A DNA stretch of 64,000 bases, taken from Rhopalosiphum padi. Its lineage: Eukaryota; Arthropoda; Insecta; Hemiptera; Aphididae. Shown in pieces: positions 37,691-49,759 of the stretch. Each line of letters opens with the position of its first letter. The first letter of the stretch is position 1. A program made the translations under genes and the position numbers. The notes under the pieces are model-generated. The model was not told the DNA's origin and made no database searches. It worked only from the letters and a program-made list of their open reading frames with translations. The stretch covers positions 16,113,178 through 16,177,177 of the forward strand of contig NC_083598.1 in NCBI RefSeq assembly GCF_020882245.1, given 5' to 3'.

Positions 37691-38360
37691 ACAGTCTCGA
37701 CGACGATGGTCGTGATGTCCCGTCATGTATTGAGTCATCATTTCCGTCCGATCTTTTATTACGTCAATACACATACACGATATACGTACTCTCGCAATGT
37801 GCGGAGAGTGGAAAAGAAGTTCCCTGACATTACCAAAATTATTATTGTTATACGACGTCCCTTGAAATTACGAGGAAACGCATTAACCGTGTAGTCGTTT
37901 TGCGACGGGCAAAATGTGTTTATAGCCCTGAAAAGTTTCCTTCGGCAAACGACGAGCCCCTGTTTATTATATTATAACGTTATATAATGTGCGTATGTGT
38001 GAGTATGCGCTATGGAATTCGCTCGGTCCAATGAACTAAATTAATAACCATTTTATTACTGGCGACGACTTGTTTTTTGCCATCCTCGCGTCTCCCCCAT
38101 GGCCGTAGAGGGATAATGAAAATGTATAATTTTTTTATTTTTATTTTCGTTTCACGTGACCTATTGTGTGTGTATCGTATATTTCGTATCCCTCCAAAGT
38201 CGTTATTGTTAGTAGCAAAACGACCGCTCCCTTGCCACCATTGCCGTCGTCGATTATTATACATACATACATACATACACACACATATATAGGGTTCTTG
38301 GGAATTGGTAGTACGACGATATTTCGTTGGGCAGCTGTTGACATTCGCACCGAGGCAAAA
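37690..38360. other. G+C-richer patch with short open frames
   Basis: A 62-codon plus-strand frame with a well-placed ATG (37706-37894, A at -3, G at +4) and several overlapping frames at 38010-38350 on both strands. None has a recognisable motif. A regulatory region is as likely as coding DNA. Confidence 0.35.
38261..38284. repeat. (ACAT)n/(AC)n microsatellite
   Basis: Short ACAT tetranucleotide repeat running into AC dinucleotides, read directly. Confidence 0.9.
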
Positions 38361-38449
38361 ACAATTTTCGTAAAATTAAATTGTTTTATTCAAAAGTTTA
38401 CAATATTTGCACATATTTGCACACGTTTACTTAATATTTGTGTTTAGGT

Positions 38450-39990
38450 ATATGTATTATACTATTTACTGATTTGATTGCTTATTAATTTTTTGACGGC
38501 GAAATTCTACATTCAACAATTTTAAACTGAACCTTGCTTTATTTTTTGATGTGTGTCTATGACTTATATATTATACATATAATATTACTTATATATTATT
38601 CAAGAATATTTCGGTGATGGAAGGTAACAATTTAATTATAATTTACTTATCGTTATATATTTTTGAGTAAACTCGATTAAAAATATAAAGGCCTTATTAC
38701 ATTTTCGAGTGTAAACTAATTAATATTCATATTATATTATTTATGTAATATATAATAGTGTACTGAATATAATATTATGTACCTGTGTCCTATATACATC
38801 TCATAATATTTATATGTATAGTTAAACTTAAGTTTTGAAAGAAATAGATGCTTCAAACATAGGTACATAAGAGTTAACTTATTTGTTTTAAGTAAAACAA
38901 CCACCTTAGTCCCATATATTATGGGTTCTTGAACGATCTTTCATATAAATTAAGCACTCGTTATGTGACATACGTTATTTACTCTTTTACTATATAACCA
39001 TAAACTTACATACCTTTATTAACACGACTCGATTGTAATTGATTCAAATTTTTTACACCATAACCTCTGTGTTGACATGTAAAATATCAATTTACAATTT
39101 AACCCGTCACACGTAATAATATATAGTGCCAATAAATACGTACACGTTGATAATAATCATAACTTTAAATTATTATTATATTTGTATTGTTTAAAACATT
39201 TAAAAACTGTACTAAATGTTTATATAATATTTTCATATTATAATATAACTCCATTATCTGAATAAATTATTTTTTTGATTATATGAAACTAAAAAAAAAA
39301 GGTCGAATCGCATATTCATTATTAATACTGATATTATATGGATAGATATTTATTTAAAGTATTGACAGACTATCAGATTTTCATTTCTCAGAAACTTATA
39401 ATTTATAGTGTGACATTTTTAATAATATTATCCGTCTAAAGTTTTAAATATAATAAACGCATACTGCGTGATGATAATATGTATAGCACAACACATTGAT
39501 AATTTCGTCAGATTACTTAAAACGCATCAATTGCAGCTTTGTATTTAAAATTAATAAAGTATATACTTCAAAAATATTTGTAAGTGATAAATAAGTACAA
39601 TAGGAAAAAGGAATAATTATTTAATATCGTGTGCAAACTATGTTCATATTAAAACATTTTATGTTTTGTAGATACTACTCAAAAGTCTAAATGTATTTCA
39701 TTTATTTATGCCATTTATAAATATTATATAGTTTTTCGTAAAAAACTATTTAATGTATAACTTTTGTCGATGTATGTTTTCGATTCATCCTTGTGGTAAT
39801 AAAGTCTATTCGTCGTAGGTCACTTATTTCGATCGTACATACTTCAGAAAGTTTAAGTTGTGAAATAATATATATAATGATGTATAAAACTAAAAATAAT
39901 CATTCGAGAATATATAGAACTATGTCGCCGTAGACAGTCCTCGTAGAAAATACGTTATAGTTTTTTCTTCTATACGTTATATTTCTATAT
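38450..39990. other. A+T-rich non-coding stretch
   Basis: No gene. A direct repeat of ACTTATATATTAT occurs near 38562 and 38588. Otherwise featureless. Confidence 0.65.
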
Positions 39991-39999
39991 AAATAATAA

Positions 40000-40159
40000 T
40001 CAGTCCATAGAATAAAAAAGTTTGTGTATGTGTGTGCGTGCGTAATATTGGCGGGACTATGAGGCGCCAACGTGCGTCCTAACCACAAAAAGGGTCCTTC
40101 TTCATCGGTGACAAGGCCGAGGTGTCCACTCACCGTATACACTTGCGAACGTATATACT

Positions 40160-40203
<44 letters not shown>

Positions 40204-40530
40204 GTGTATATACATGTGTGTGTGTGTATACTGTATATGTATAATGTATACATATTATACTCACAAGTTATGTCTGCCGCCACTGTCGTAAACCACATAC
40301 GTCCACCAGGATTTGTTCACAATTTCTATACGTATTATGAGTATGCACACGAAGGATCTGTGTCAGAGTTCACGACAGTGCTTATAGGTCGATTTTTGCT
40401 ACGTGACTTAATGCCGATTTCGAAAAAACATAAACATTACAATAATAAAAATAATATACGTCAACCCATACACGATGAAAGCATGAAATACAATAAAATA
40501 CATATCGTACATTTATTTGGTACAACCTAG
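40000..40530. other. G+C-richer patch split by a compound microsatellite
   Basis: Holds the longest open frame of the window (40072-40530, 152 codons), but its centre is the AC/AT/GT repeat and it has no ATG at its start. From the ATG at 40270 an 86-codon frame remains (MSAATVVNHIRPPG...). No domain is recognised. CACTGTCGT and ACGACAGTG form a stem across 40279-40380. Confidence 0.4.
40160..40228. repeat. Compound (AC)n(AT)n(TG)n microsatellite, self-complementary
   Basis: AC repeat (40160-40182), AT repeat (40182-40203), a short GTGTATATACATG link and TG repeat (40215-40228). The AC and TG blocks pair with each other and the AT block with itself, so the tract can extrude as a hairpin or cruciform and has Z-DNA-prone alternation. 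Confidence 0.95.
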
Positions 40531-40539
40531 GTAGTTCAA

Positions 40540-41684
40540 TATATTGTATTGTATTATTTTAAAATTGTTTTATCTTTTGATGTAATTAATTTGTATTCAT
40601 TACCTTATGTACTATTCTACTGCAGTTTTATCGTCCATGCATATTATGGTTTACAGTGTTCGTCGAAAAACTCCAAGATTATGATTACCGATGATTAAAG
40701 TTTATAAAGAATTCATACATTTTAATAAATAATAAATAATATACCATTCCTTTAACTTTTAAAGACCTATTTATAGTTAAATATAATATAATTATTTAAA
40801 ATATATTTTATAATAATTATAATAAAAATACAACTAAACAAAATTAAGCATGGATAAATATGTTTTTTCATAGTTTAATTGAATATTTTATTTTAACACT
40901 AATTATGGTAATATTGAAAAATTCGATAAATTCATATTTATTAAAATTTATCAATTTAAAAAAAAATATAGGTATAATTTGTATTAGCTTAATTATTATC
41001 GTAGTTAATCATAACCACATTTTTTTTGTCCAACATTAAGTGAAATATAAAATCCATAATCGATTTCAACATAATATAAACAATTTATGTTTTGGATTTA
41101 GTTTTATTATTATTAGTAGTAGTAGTATATACCTACCTATACTTTTTTAACCATTATATCGTCCGTCATATTACAGCAAATATTGATTTAAATTTGATTA
41201 GTAGGGGACCGTGATGGTTATCTTGGATTATTGTTCACGTGCCTATATAATCCGAACTTTTCTCCCCTAAAAATTGAGATTTTGCCCGGATTATAGTCGT
41301 TTCATACACGCAGTATAGACTCGCTAAAGGCACTCACGCACGCATACACATACATATGTAGTAAAATGCAACAATATGATATTTCTCCTTATTTTGATGT
41401 ATTGAATTTAATAAAATCTCAAGTATGGTTACAAGATAAATCTCTTGGCGTTTTTTCATGTCTTTAATACTAGCTCTTTGTGCATTTGAATTTGTATATT
41501 ATAGTTACATAATATATTTCATAAGATGTAGCGTTAATAGCATATACCTACAGGGAAATTATTTTAAAGGTGAACATTACATTGCTTTACAATTATTGAA
41601 ATGGTTGACAATTTTTATTGTTTTTTTGTTTTTATTTTTAAGTTTTTTAGGTTTTAGAATGAAAGAAAATTCTTAATTTTATAT
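40540..41684. other. A+T-rich non-coding stretch
   Basis: No gene. A small G+C-richer segment lies at 41200-41350. The plus-strand frame 41458-41676 is A+T-encoded and hydrophobic, without a recognisable family. Confidence 0.6.
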
Positions 41685-42084
41685 TTTGTATCAAAATATT
41701 TTTTAAGAATTTCATTAGGTATTTACAAATCTAATTTCGAATAATTGCGTTTTTATAATTAATATAAGTGTTTAAAATGTAGATAACCGGCGTGAAGTGT
41801 CACAGCCTTCAAAAATATTGTGATTGTTCACTATTCCACTTATCTTAATTTTAAATACTCACAATTTACGATAATATTAATAGAAACATACAAATATATA
41901 AAATTTAGTACTCAATAAATATTCGATTTTTATATATATCAAAATCCTTAGAACATAACTCTGATTTTGAATAAAATATTATGAAAATCTATGATGTTCA
42001 AAAAGTAAAATATGTATATTGTTGTGTAGTGATTTAAAATTATGTATTAAAATACGTTTTACTTTTAAGAGTATCACTTTGTAT
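41685..42084. mobile_element. Degraded copy of the palindromic element family
   Basis: The right half (about 41833-42010) aligns by eye with the right arm at 24720-24860: CCACT, then TTTTAAATACT, AATATTCGATTTTTATATA, ATCAAAATCCTTAGAA and GATGTTCAAAAAGTAA. A decayed left-arm piece (GTTTAAAATGTAG, CGGCGTGAAGTG near 41770-41805) matches ATTTAAAGTTTAG and GCGGAGTAGTGG of the better copy. The terminus-like GAGTATCACTTTGTAT lies at 42069-42084. The arms have diverged too far to fold well, so this is an old insertion. Confidence 0.55.
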
Positions 42085-42099
42085 CTTATAATATCGTGG

Positions 42100-44100
42100 G
42101 TACCTTTTACACCTATATTATTATGTATTATGATAATTTATCGACGTCTCTGTTTAGTAAATTTGTCAAGAGGATGAATTTATTAAAGAGATTCGTGAGG
42201 GCGTAAACAGTTGTTTTTAATACATTTTTTTGATGGGTCGTCAATAACACTTCTTAAACATGGATATGTACATAATAACGTGTTAGGTGAAACCGTTACC
42301 ACTATCCATTAAGGAACTCTGTCCATAGAACTTGTGAAATATGTGTAATGAAGTCGTTATCCACTCGCCGTAAGTACGCGACATGCGCCCAATTACGTAA
42401 AAGGGAAATAATTATGATTGTTATTATTATTGTTATTATTATTATTATTATTATTACTATTATTATTACGATGAGTCCTGCCCCACAGATGTCTTATAAA
42501 ATAATTCACGTGCGCCAACTGTTCACCAATCTCCGGTCCTTTATACACAAGTAAGGAGTAAAACAGTAATACTGTTGTGGATGAGAGTGTAACTGAGAGA
42601 ATACAATTTAGACACCTATATATACACAATTTAAATACGATCTAATCGGAGAAACGTTTGTCTACACGCAGTGAACTCTTAATTAAAACTGTTCTTATAG
42701 GTATAACTGTTATGTGCTTTATTATTAAGTTATTAAACTTTTGTATTCAAATGATTTATACCTTAAATATTCGCCGAGTTCTCTCGATTATTATTATTTT
42801 ATCTTAGCAACGATAATTCTGAAGGGGAAGAAAAAATATATTACGTAATATATTAAACTAATTTTCATATTTACCCAATAGACGAGTTATTTATAATATC
42901 ATGCATTACACTAATCGATTACTTTTAGTTTCAAATTAATTCAATTCACATAATATGCTAATTATATAACGTATATAAACTTCTTCAAAATGAACATGAA
43001 AATTACAGTCTATATTAGCTTTATAGTTTTAAAATAGTTATTATTTAACCATGATTTTTTTTCATCACAAATATTAATAATGTAAAATAAAAATACAGTT
43101 ATCAATATTAATATTTCGCGGATAATTTCCAATTTACTATTGTATAATGTACTTACCTACTGTTTTTAGAATAAGTTTTCCAAAGATTTTTCTGTTGCTC
43201 GAAAATGCTCTACAGATAGTAGTGTACCTACGAAAAATCACGAGTACTTTTTATACATTATACGCCGACTTGTACAGCTCATATATTTTCAAAAATGAAG
43301 TGTAGCCTTTAGTTCAGTTTCATTTATAATTTGTCAAACTATTCACATTAGAATATTCTATGCACAACAATAACACTACATTCATTATATATAAAAAAAA
43401 ATAGTTCATAATATACAAATACAACGTAATGCTAATGCTATTTTTTAAACATTTTTTTTTTTTATGTAGTCAACAATAATATTGTTTGGTTTATGGTTTA
43501 CTATAATATAATATTAAAATTATGATATAGTAAATTTCGAGCATTTATTGGTTAATAAATGTTTAACCTACCTACTATATATATTAAGAAGGGTTATACT
43601 GTGTGTTCCAGAATTACAGTGTAGATATTTAATTTATGATGATAGCAATAAAAATGTTATAGTTATATACTTATATAATATTAGGATGATAAAAATATCT
43701 AGAAACATTCAAGATCATAACATAAAATATTATCGTTGTTTTGTGTATTATCTTATTTTATTACAGTATATATTATATTATTAAATATTATTATTATTAT
43801 AATTATACTCGTATTCCATATATTTTACTGTTTAATCATTGATGTAACTTGAATATTCAGATTGTATAATAATCATCGACAATAAAACGAATTGGTTAAA
43901 TAATTAATTAGGTATAATTTAATTTAATTGAAATACTTCAGTAGAAAAAAATTTTACCTATTCATTATTTCTATCGCGTTTTGAGTCACTGATTCACGAT
44001 AGTAAATACTCTGGAAATAATAATATTTGAGTACCAATTATTAATTTTCTGATAAGAAAAACTATCGGTAGTTGTATAATGTTTACAAAATACAGGCTAA
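42100..44100. other. A+T-rich non-coding stretch
   Basis: No gene. The frames around 42348-42629 are products of the TTA/TTG repeat below. Nothing else recognisable. Confidence 0.65.
42420..42469. repeat. (TTA)n microsatellite with interruptions
   Basis: TTA/TTG/CTA trinucleotide tract. It encodes runs of Ile on one strand and Asn on the other, which explains the odd frames there. Confidence 0.95.
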
Positions 44101-44109
44101 TAAAAGCAT

Positions 44110-44170
<61 letters not shown>
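44110..44170. repeat. Compound (AT)n(GT)n microsatellite
   Basis: AT repeat (44110-44124) continuing without a break into an uninterrupted GT repeat (44124-44170). The longest pure dinucleotide tract in the window and prone to Z-DNA. Confidence 0.97.
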
Positions 44171-44172
<2 letters not shown>

Positions 44173-44179
44173 CTTTTTG

Positions 44180-46060
44180 TTGTTGTTTTTAATTAGAGAG
44201 AGAATAATATGTATAGAGCTTTAGTGCTTTACGTTCTTTGTCGATACCGTGCATGGCGAGTACTTATATTTAGTGTAATGTGTGTGTTCGAAGCGTATTT
44301 CTGGTCATATAAGCAAAAGGTCAAGAGGTAATCATTTTGTGTTTCAATTATTCCCAAGAGTAACTAGTAAGACACCATCATTACACGTCGTACAAAAAAG
44401 TATCAGTACAGTCAAAGAGATGAAAAAAAATACAAGTGTTTTGGATCACGGGATCATGTTCGCAGAGAAACGGATTGTCAAGTATATTATATATAGGTAC
44501 AATTGTCGAGTACGAGAGTGAAGAGCGCTCTAAGAATGGCAATATAAAACAACGGGACCGTAAGACGTAATTGTTTTTTACGGCTTATAATATACATGGT
44601 ATGATGTATCCACGATGTGAAAAATCATTTCGATTGATGAAATGTAAAATTAATTTTTGTATCTTTATGTACAAATTTTTTTTTGATGTTGCAATGATTT
44701 TTTTTTACATACATTTGTTGACCATATTATATGAATACATGATTATAATAATAAATAATAATATTAATACTAATACAATGATTCTTTAAAGCTGCAGAAT
44801 ACAATATTATTATGCTGGGTGAATCTAGAAAATTTGACAGTCGCTCGTTTAAATTATAAAATTTTCTTGTAAGTAAACGCTTTGTTTTAAAATATGATTG
44901 CCTTTTAGCTTTTGGAATTAAATAATTCCAAAATACCAGGAAAATGTTAATTTAAATTCATGAAAACATATTAAATGTATTTTATTTTTACTACCTGGTA
45001 CCTACCTAGAACGTAAAAATATTTTCTATAAAAAACTTAAAATAGAAGCTATATACATAAAAAGTAATTTCTACATTTAAAAGTCTATGCACGCCAAAGT
45101 CAACAACACAACTCGTTTTGTTAACTCAAATGAAAATATTTTAAGAGACGTTGAAAACCGGCAAGAGGTGTTACTGACGTTTAACCGCTTTATACTTAAG
45201 TAACAAGCATATATATATATATATATATATTATATACATTCTAAATACAAAAACTAAATCAAATGGATAAAATAGGTTTATTTGATATAGCACACTGTTG
45301 GTGTAGTTAAAATATATAAGCGGTCGTTATCAAAGCAATGCGTTAAAATAAATAATAATATTAATAATAACTAATAAGTATAATATTTTAATAATAACAC
45401 ATGATATCTACTTAACCTACTTACATTTGAAAATATTTAATATGAACATATTTTCTACTTTTGTATTGACATAGTTTTATATAAATAAGTTTTGTAGATT
45501 TAAATATTACTAATTGAATTCTTTTATTTTAGTTTCAAACGAATTTGAAACAATTTTCATATTGAATAGATTCAGTTAAAATGGTTTTTGGGTATATCCA
45601 ATTTTACAGAAATTTGAAGCGAGATAAATTGAGATGAGAAACTTTGGGAAATAGATTTTCAAACAAATTTAATAAGTTTCTTTGTGTTATTTTTATTTAT
45701 TTTTTGCTTTTGTTTTGAAAAATCTTAAACTTCGATTGTGTTCAAGACTAATAATATTCAAATATTACACACAATATCAAAAATCTAATTTTAATTTTTA
45801 TCAACAATTATTATCATTATAACTCACAAAAATTTGTTTAAATTAAAATGTGTATGTATTTAATTGTCTTAATAACTTGTGAAAAATAATGTTTTCAATT
45901 TGTACAAAACTCATTTCCCGAGCTCCTAATTAAATTGTTAACAATCGTATAATGAATATTGTTGTCGCTGACATAATAATTATTGTGTTTTATTCGAAAT
46001 ATTTTCTCATTTTCATCTTCAAAATTAAAACATAAATCAAATCAAACCACGGTATACCTT
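44180..46060. other. A+T-rich non-coding stretch
   Basis: No gene. The frames 44282-44521 and 44571-44789 show no recognisable domain. The words TACCTGGTACCTACC (44993) and similar GTAC-containing words occur. Confidence 0.6.
45209..45230. repeat. (AT)11 microsatellite
   Basis: Uninterrupted AT dinucleotide repeat. Confidence 0.95.
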
Positions 46061-46800
46061 GTATTTATATATAAAGTGATTTTTTACTGTAAAACCGTGT
46101 AATGGTATACTATCTTGGCGTTATAACTTCATGAGATTTTATTTCGTTTTGAAACCAAAGGGAGGATGTACCTCACAATGCGTACACGTGCATATAAAAT
46201 ACATATATTGTTCATTTAAAACACTCAAATTAACTAAACCTCAAAAAAAAAAAAACACCCTGTTTAACCCAAAATCTGAATTATTTTTAGATTCTGAGCG
46301 TAGCAATAAATGTATTGATTTTACAATGATGTGTTTTTTTCTGTCTATTATTACCTATTAGGGCAGTAAAATGCTTCAATTTCTATTATTCAAATCAAAA
46401 TTATTCGCTGGGTCAAAATTCTTGAAGATCTATTACAAAATTTCTTATAAGTTTTAAATTTCTCAATTAAAAATAATCGAATATTTATTGAAACAGTATT
46501 TTGTATAAGTGTTTAAAGTTAGAATTTTGGAAAATTCGTATGTTCATATGTTTTCATAACTAAAAAAAAATATTTGTCCGATAAAAGTTCTTAAAATTGT
46601 AATTCAAAATGCCACATAAGTCATTTTTATATTTGTATAAAAATATTAAAAATACACAATAATTTATTTTTATATAGATTTGAAGTTAAATTTTAGACAA
46701 AATTTATTAAAATCGCAAAAAGTTCTAAGTTTTTTTGTTTTTAGAAATTTTGAGAATTTAACTCAAGATTCTTAATAAAAGAAGTTTGTGTAACGTGACC
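46051..46800. mobile_element. Degraded interspersed repeat, class unknown
   Basis: Begins with a terminus-like GGTATACCTTGTATTT (46051-46066), which recalls GAATCACCTTGTATTT at 25013, contains ACACCCTGTTTAACCC (46255-46270) and the word TTATTTTTAGATTCTGAGCG (46281-46300), which recurs nearly intact at 22403. The remainder to about 46800 is A+T-rich with long A/T runs, in the style of non-autonomous insect repeats. Boundaries are uncertain and no coding capacity is seen. Confidence 0.35.
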
Positions 46801-46809
46801 ATAAAACCC

Positions 46810-48580
46810 CGAATAATAGACGTATAGGTAGTAATTTTTTTTTTTTTATAGATATTTTAAGTTCAAATGTTTGCGAAATTAAGTATTTTATGAAAAATAA
46901 CGGTATTAATTATTTTGTTATAATTCAAATACACATTATTCATGTGAACTTAAAAAATTTACGTATATTATATTATTACGAATTTAACTATACGCAATGA
47001 CATTTTTGATTTATTTTAAGATATTATTTATATACATATATACTATGAATTTATTTTTGCCGTTTTAAATTATTAAAAGAAAAGCATTATTACATTTTGA
47101 GTTATAGAAGTTTATGTATAATATGGTACAAATATATTATATTATAATAATTCCATACTAATAATAACCTAAATTAAATATTTACGAAAGAGAATATATC
47201 AACTTATTGTTATACTAAAAATAAAATAAAGGGCTTTAATAGCTCTATTTAATAAAACATATTATAATGATATAGGCTGACAGACCGTTATCACTCATAA
47301 TCTTTTTTTGTATACAGTAATATTATAAACTAAATTCAAATTTAATACACATATAATAGTCAACCTCACTTGACACATAATGTTGCTCACCTTTTTCATC
47401 ATACAAATTGTGTTGTATATGTTTTTTATTTTGTACGATTTTTTTTGTGATTAGTGCAATTTGGTAATGGTTGCCTGGGAATTGGATGAATGCTAATGAT
47501 AATTGTATATTAATGATCGTATAGCTATCGTTATTTTGTTGTACTATCGCATATCAGTAGTATTTTATGAGTTGGAATTATATTCTAATATATTCTAATA
47601 AAAAAACTTTACGCAGTTTTTCAGTTAAGTTTTTCATGAACTATTTAACACCCGTATTAACCTGGATATTAATGGTTGTGAGTATTCAAACATTTCAAGC
47701 GTTAGTTTAAATATTTTATTCTGGTATTTGAACAATAGTATATTCAGCTCACGAACCTTGAATACATTTTTCTGTTTAAATAAATAGTTTTTGATAACAT
47801 TGAGACTATTTAGAAAATATTATTAGTTTGAGTATTTGGAAAAATATATATTGTTTCTGAATTTTATATATAATGTGACTAATTTAAGATATTAAATTAA
47901 CATTTTTAATTTTAATGAAAATTAATAATTATTATTTTGAAGAAAAATAACTTATTTATATTGTGATTAATTAAAATATTGTTTGTTAATAGCCTTTTTG
48001 ACAGATATTTATTTTTATTTATTCTCCAAGAAGATATATGGTTCTTATTGAACATGTTCGTACAATATTAATATGGTTTCTGCAGTATAATATTAGATGC
48101 GTTATATTATAATAATTCTCTGCGTCGATATTATACACTGGTAACTCGTAGGAATGCAGGATATAATATTATACATAGGTAAGTAGGTACTTAATAACCT
48201 CACGAGTATAAATCGGCTCTGTGTACCTATACATTTATGTGTGCAGAATTGTTAGTTATTATAATCCACATGCACTAAGTATTTCGGTAATTAGCTTTTT
48301 CGAAAATATTTTTTTTTCACATTTATATTCATATATAAGGTAGATATAGAGTTTCAAACGCCGAGTAGTTAGATATAACTCGTACCGGTGCTAACTGGTA
48401 TAGGTATTTAAAGTTATTAACAATGATTTTAAGCACTGAACTAATATTTTTAAAAACGTTTTTGTGATTTATGTATGTCCCGATAATAATGATGTGAGCC
48501 CACGAAATCGTGTGTGTGTGTGTGTGTGTGGAAGACATCGACTGCACACAATATAAAAATATAATTTTATTTTTAATTTA
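46810..48580. other. A+T-rich non-coding stretch
   Basis: No gene. The minus-strand frame at 48329-48547 is partly the GT repeat read as His-Thr. Otherwise featureless. Confidence 0.65.
48510..48530. repeat. (GT)10 microsatellite
   Basis: Uninterrupted GT dinucleotide repeat. Confidence 0.95.
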
Positions 48581-48734
48581 TAAAATAGTAAAACAGGTAG
48601 GTATGTGATACATCGCGATGAGGTGGTGCGGCACGTAGACGTTCGACGGTTTCAGTTGCGATGAAGGCCTACGTAGCTGAGCTGTATAATATTATTAATG
48701 TTATTATGTTTACCCACCGCTGCCGCCGCCGCAG

Positions 48735-48884
48735 CTAGAAATTAAACCCTTTACCCGTTCGCCGGTCCGTCGGTCGCGCGTCAAGTGTGGCGCGCGCGTT
48801 CGTGTAAATAATTACTGACGCACCGACCGTCGTCGCCGCAGCTTCATCCCTCTCGACGTAGCGTGTAGTGTCGTTGTCGCCCAT
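48735..48884 (-). CDS. Candidate 49-codon frame or first coding exon, unproven
   Basis: On the minus strand an ATG in strong context (G at -3, G at +4) opens MGDNDTTRYVERDEAAATTV and continues to a TAG at 48735-48737. A possible donor (GGTCGGTGCGTCAG) follows about 60 bases in, so it might instead be a first coding exon of about 20 codons. The hydrophilic, Asp/Glu/Arg-rich N-terminus has no recognised family. CpG-rich composition raises the chance of random open frames. Confidence 0.13.
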   Translation of the reverse strand: MGDNDTTRYVERDEAAATTVGASVIIYTNARATLDARPTDRRTGKGFNF

Positions 48885-49139
48885 TTCCGCGGGCCGACAG
48901 TTATTTATTTGATAAACTACACGCGTTATACGCACACACGCATTTACGCACAAACAGAAACACGCATATATATATTTATAGTTGGTGTATATCGTCGCCG
49001 GTCATGCTGTCGCCATGACGACACGGCCTAGGGCTTCGTGCTTTAGGTCCTGTAAACGCCGCCGAGTGATTATTTTCTAAACGACTTTTGTGTGTGTGCG
49101 TGTATTCCGGAAATTTCTCTATGAAGTTTTTTCCCGGCA

Positions 49140-49153
49140 CCCCCCCCCCCCCC
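49140..49153. repeat. Homopolymer run of 14 C
   Basis: Uninterrupted C run. The complementary G run could join a quadruplex-like structure. Rare in a genome this A+T-rich. Confidence 0.95.
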
Positions 49154-49759
49154 TCACCACACATTCGTATACTCTAGACCGCTATAGTTTTGTCATCCCT
49201 CTCCCGTGTATAGTCTTATTTTTACGCTCTCCCGCGCGCCACAGCGACCGTCTATTTTCCTCTAAACGAGCGACACGTGACTAGAATATGTTTTTTTTGT
49301 CGTATCGTTTGGTCTTCTTGTCTCGTTATGTAGTGCTGTCGTTGTTAATTCGGATAAGTCTCCAGTCGTAAGCGTGGCTTTTTTCACCAAAATTAATTGC
49401 TAATAAATTCGGTCGTCGTTGACGCGCTTATTTTTTTCTCCTTTAAAAAGCCCCGCAAATTGGTTGTTTCGCTTTGAGTAGTTATATAGTATGTATAGAT
49501 ATACATATTTACTGCTACCCCTTCAAGTCGACGCGCGATTTCGTCTGCGTCGTCACATTGTTATTGCCGCAACATTATGGCAGTACATATTATACACGAG
49601 TGCCTGCAATACGGATAACTCATCGTATTTTTCGAGTAGTCTTATCTTATAACTTTGTCGGCGGGTATTTTTTTCACTCCGCAAAAAAAAATGTAACCTT
49701 GTTAAATATTTTCTATTTTTTTCTTCTCTCATTGTTATATCGATGATGTTGTCTTGTTC

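Larger units (their letters stand above)
48590..49750. promoter_or_regulatory. CpG-rich block, candidate promoter region
   Basis: The densest CpG block of the window so far (for example GGTCGCGCGTCAAG, GGCGCGCGCGTTCGTG, CCGTCGTCGCCGCAG). An arthropod initiator-like TTTCAGTTGCG lies at 48649-48659 on the plus strand, just before a short ATG frame. A GCCGCCGCCGC run is at 48721-48731 and a run of 14 C at 49140-49153. No TATA box is well placed. CpG density together with short, well-initiated frames on both strands would fit a broad promoter with 5' exons, but no transcript evidence exists here. Confidence 0.3.

Noticed and set aside
40072..40530. Longest open frame of the window (152 codons)
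   Set aside because: It starts at a GTG, its centre is the AC/AT/TG microsatellite read as THTHTH and YIYIYI, and no domain is seen. The 86-codon part from the ATG at 40270 also lacks support.
42348..42629. Frames with poly-Ile (plus) and poly-Asn (minus)
   Set aside because: Direct translation of the TTA trinucleotide repeat.
48329..48547. Minus-strand frame with HTHTHT
   Set aside because: Product of the GT microsatellite at 48510-48530 and A+T-rich flank.
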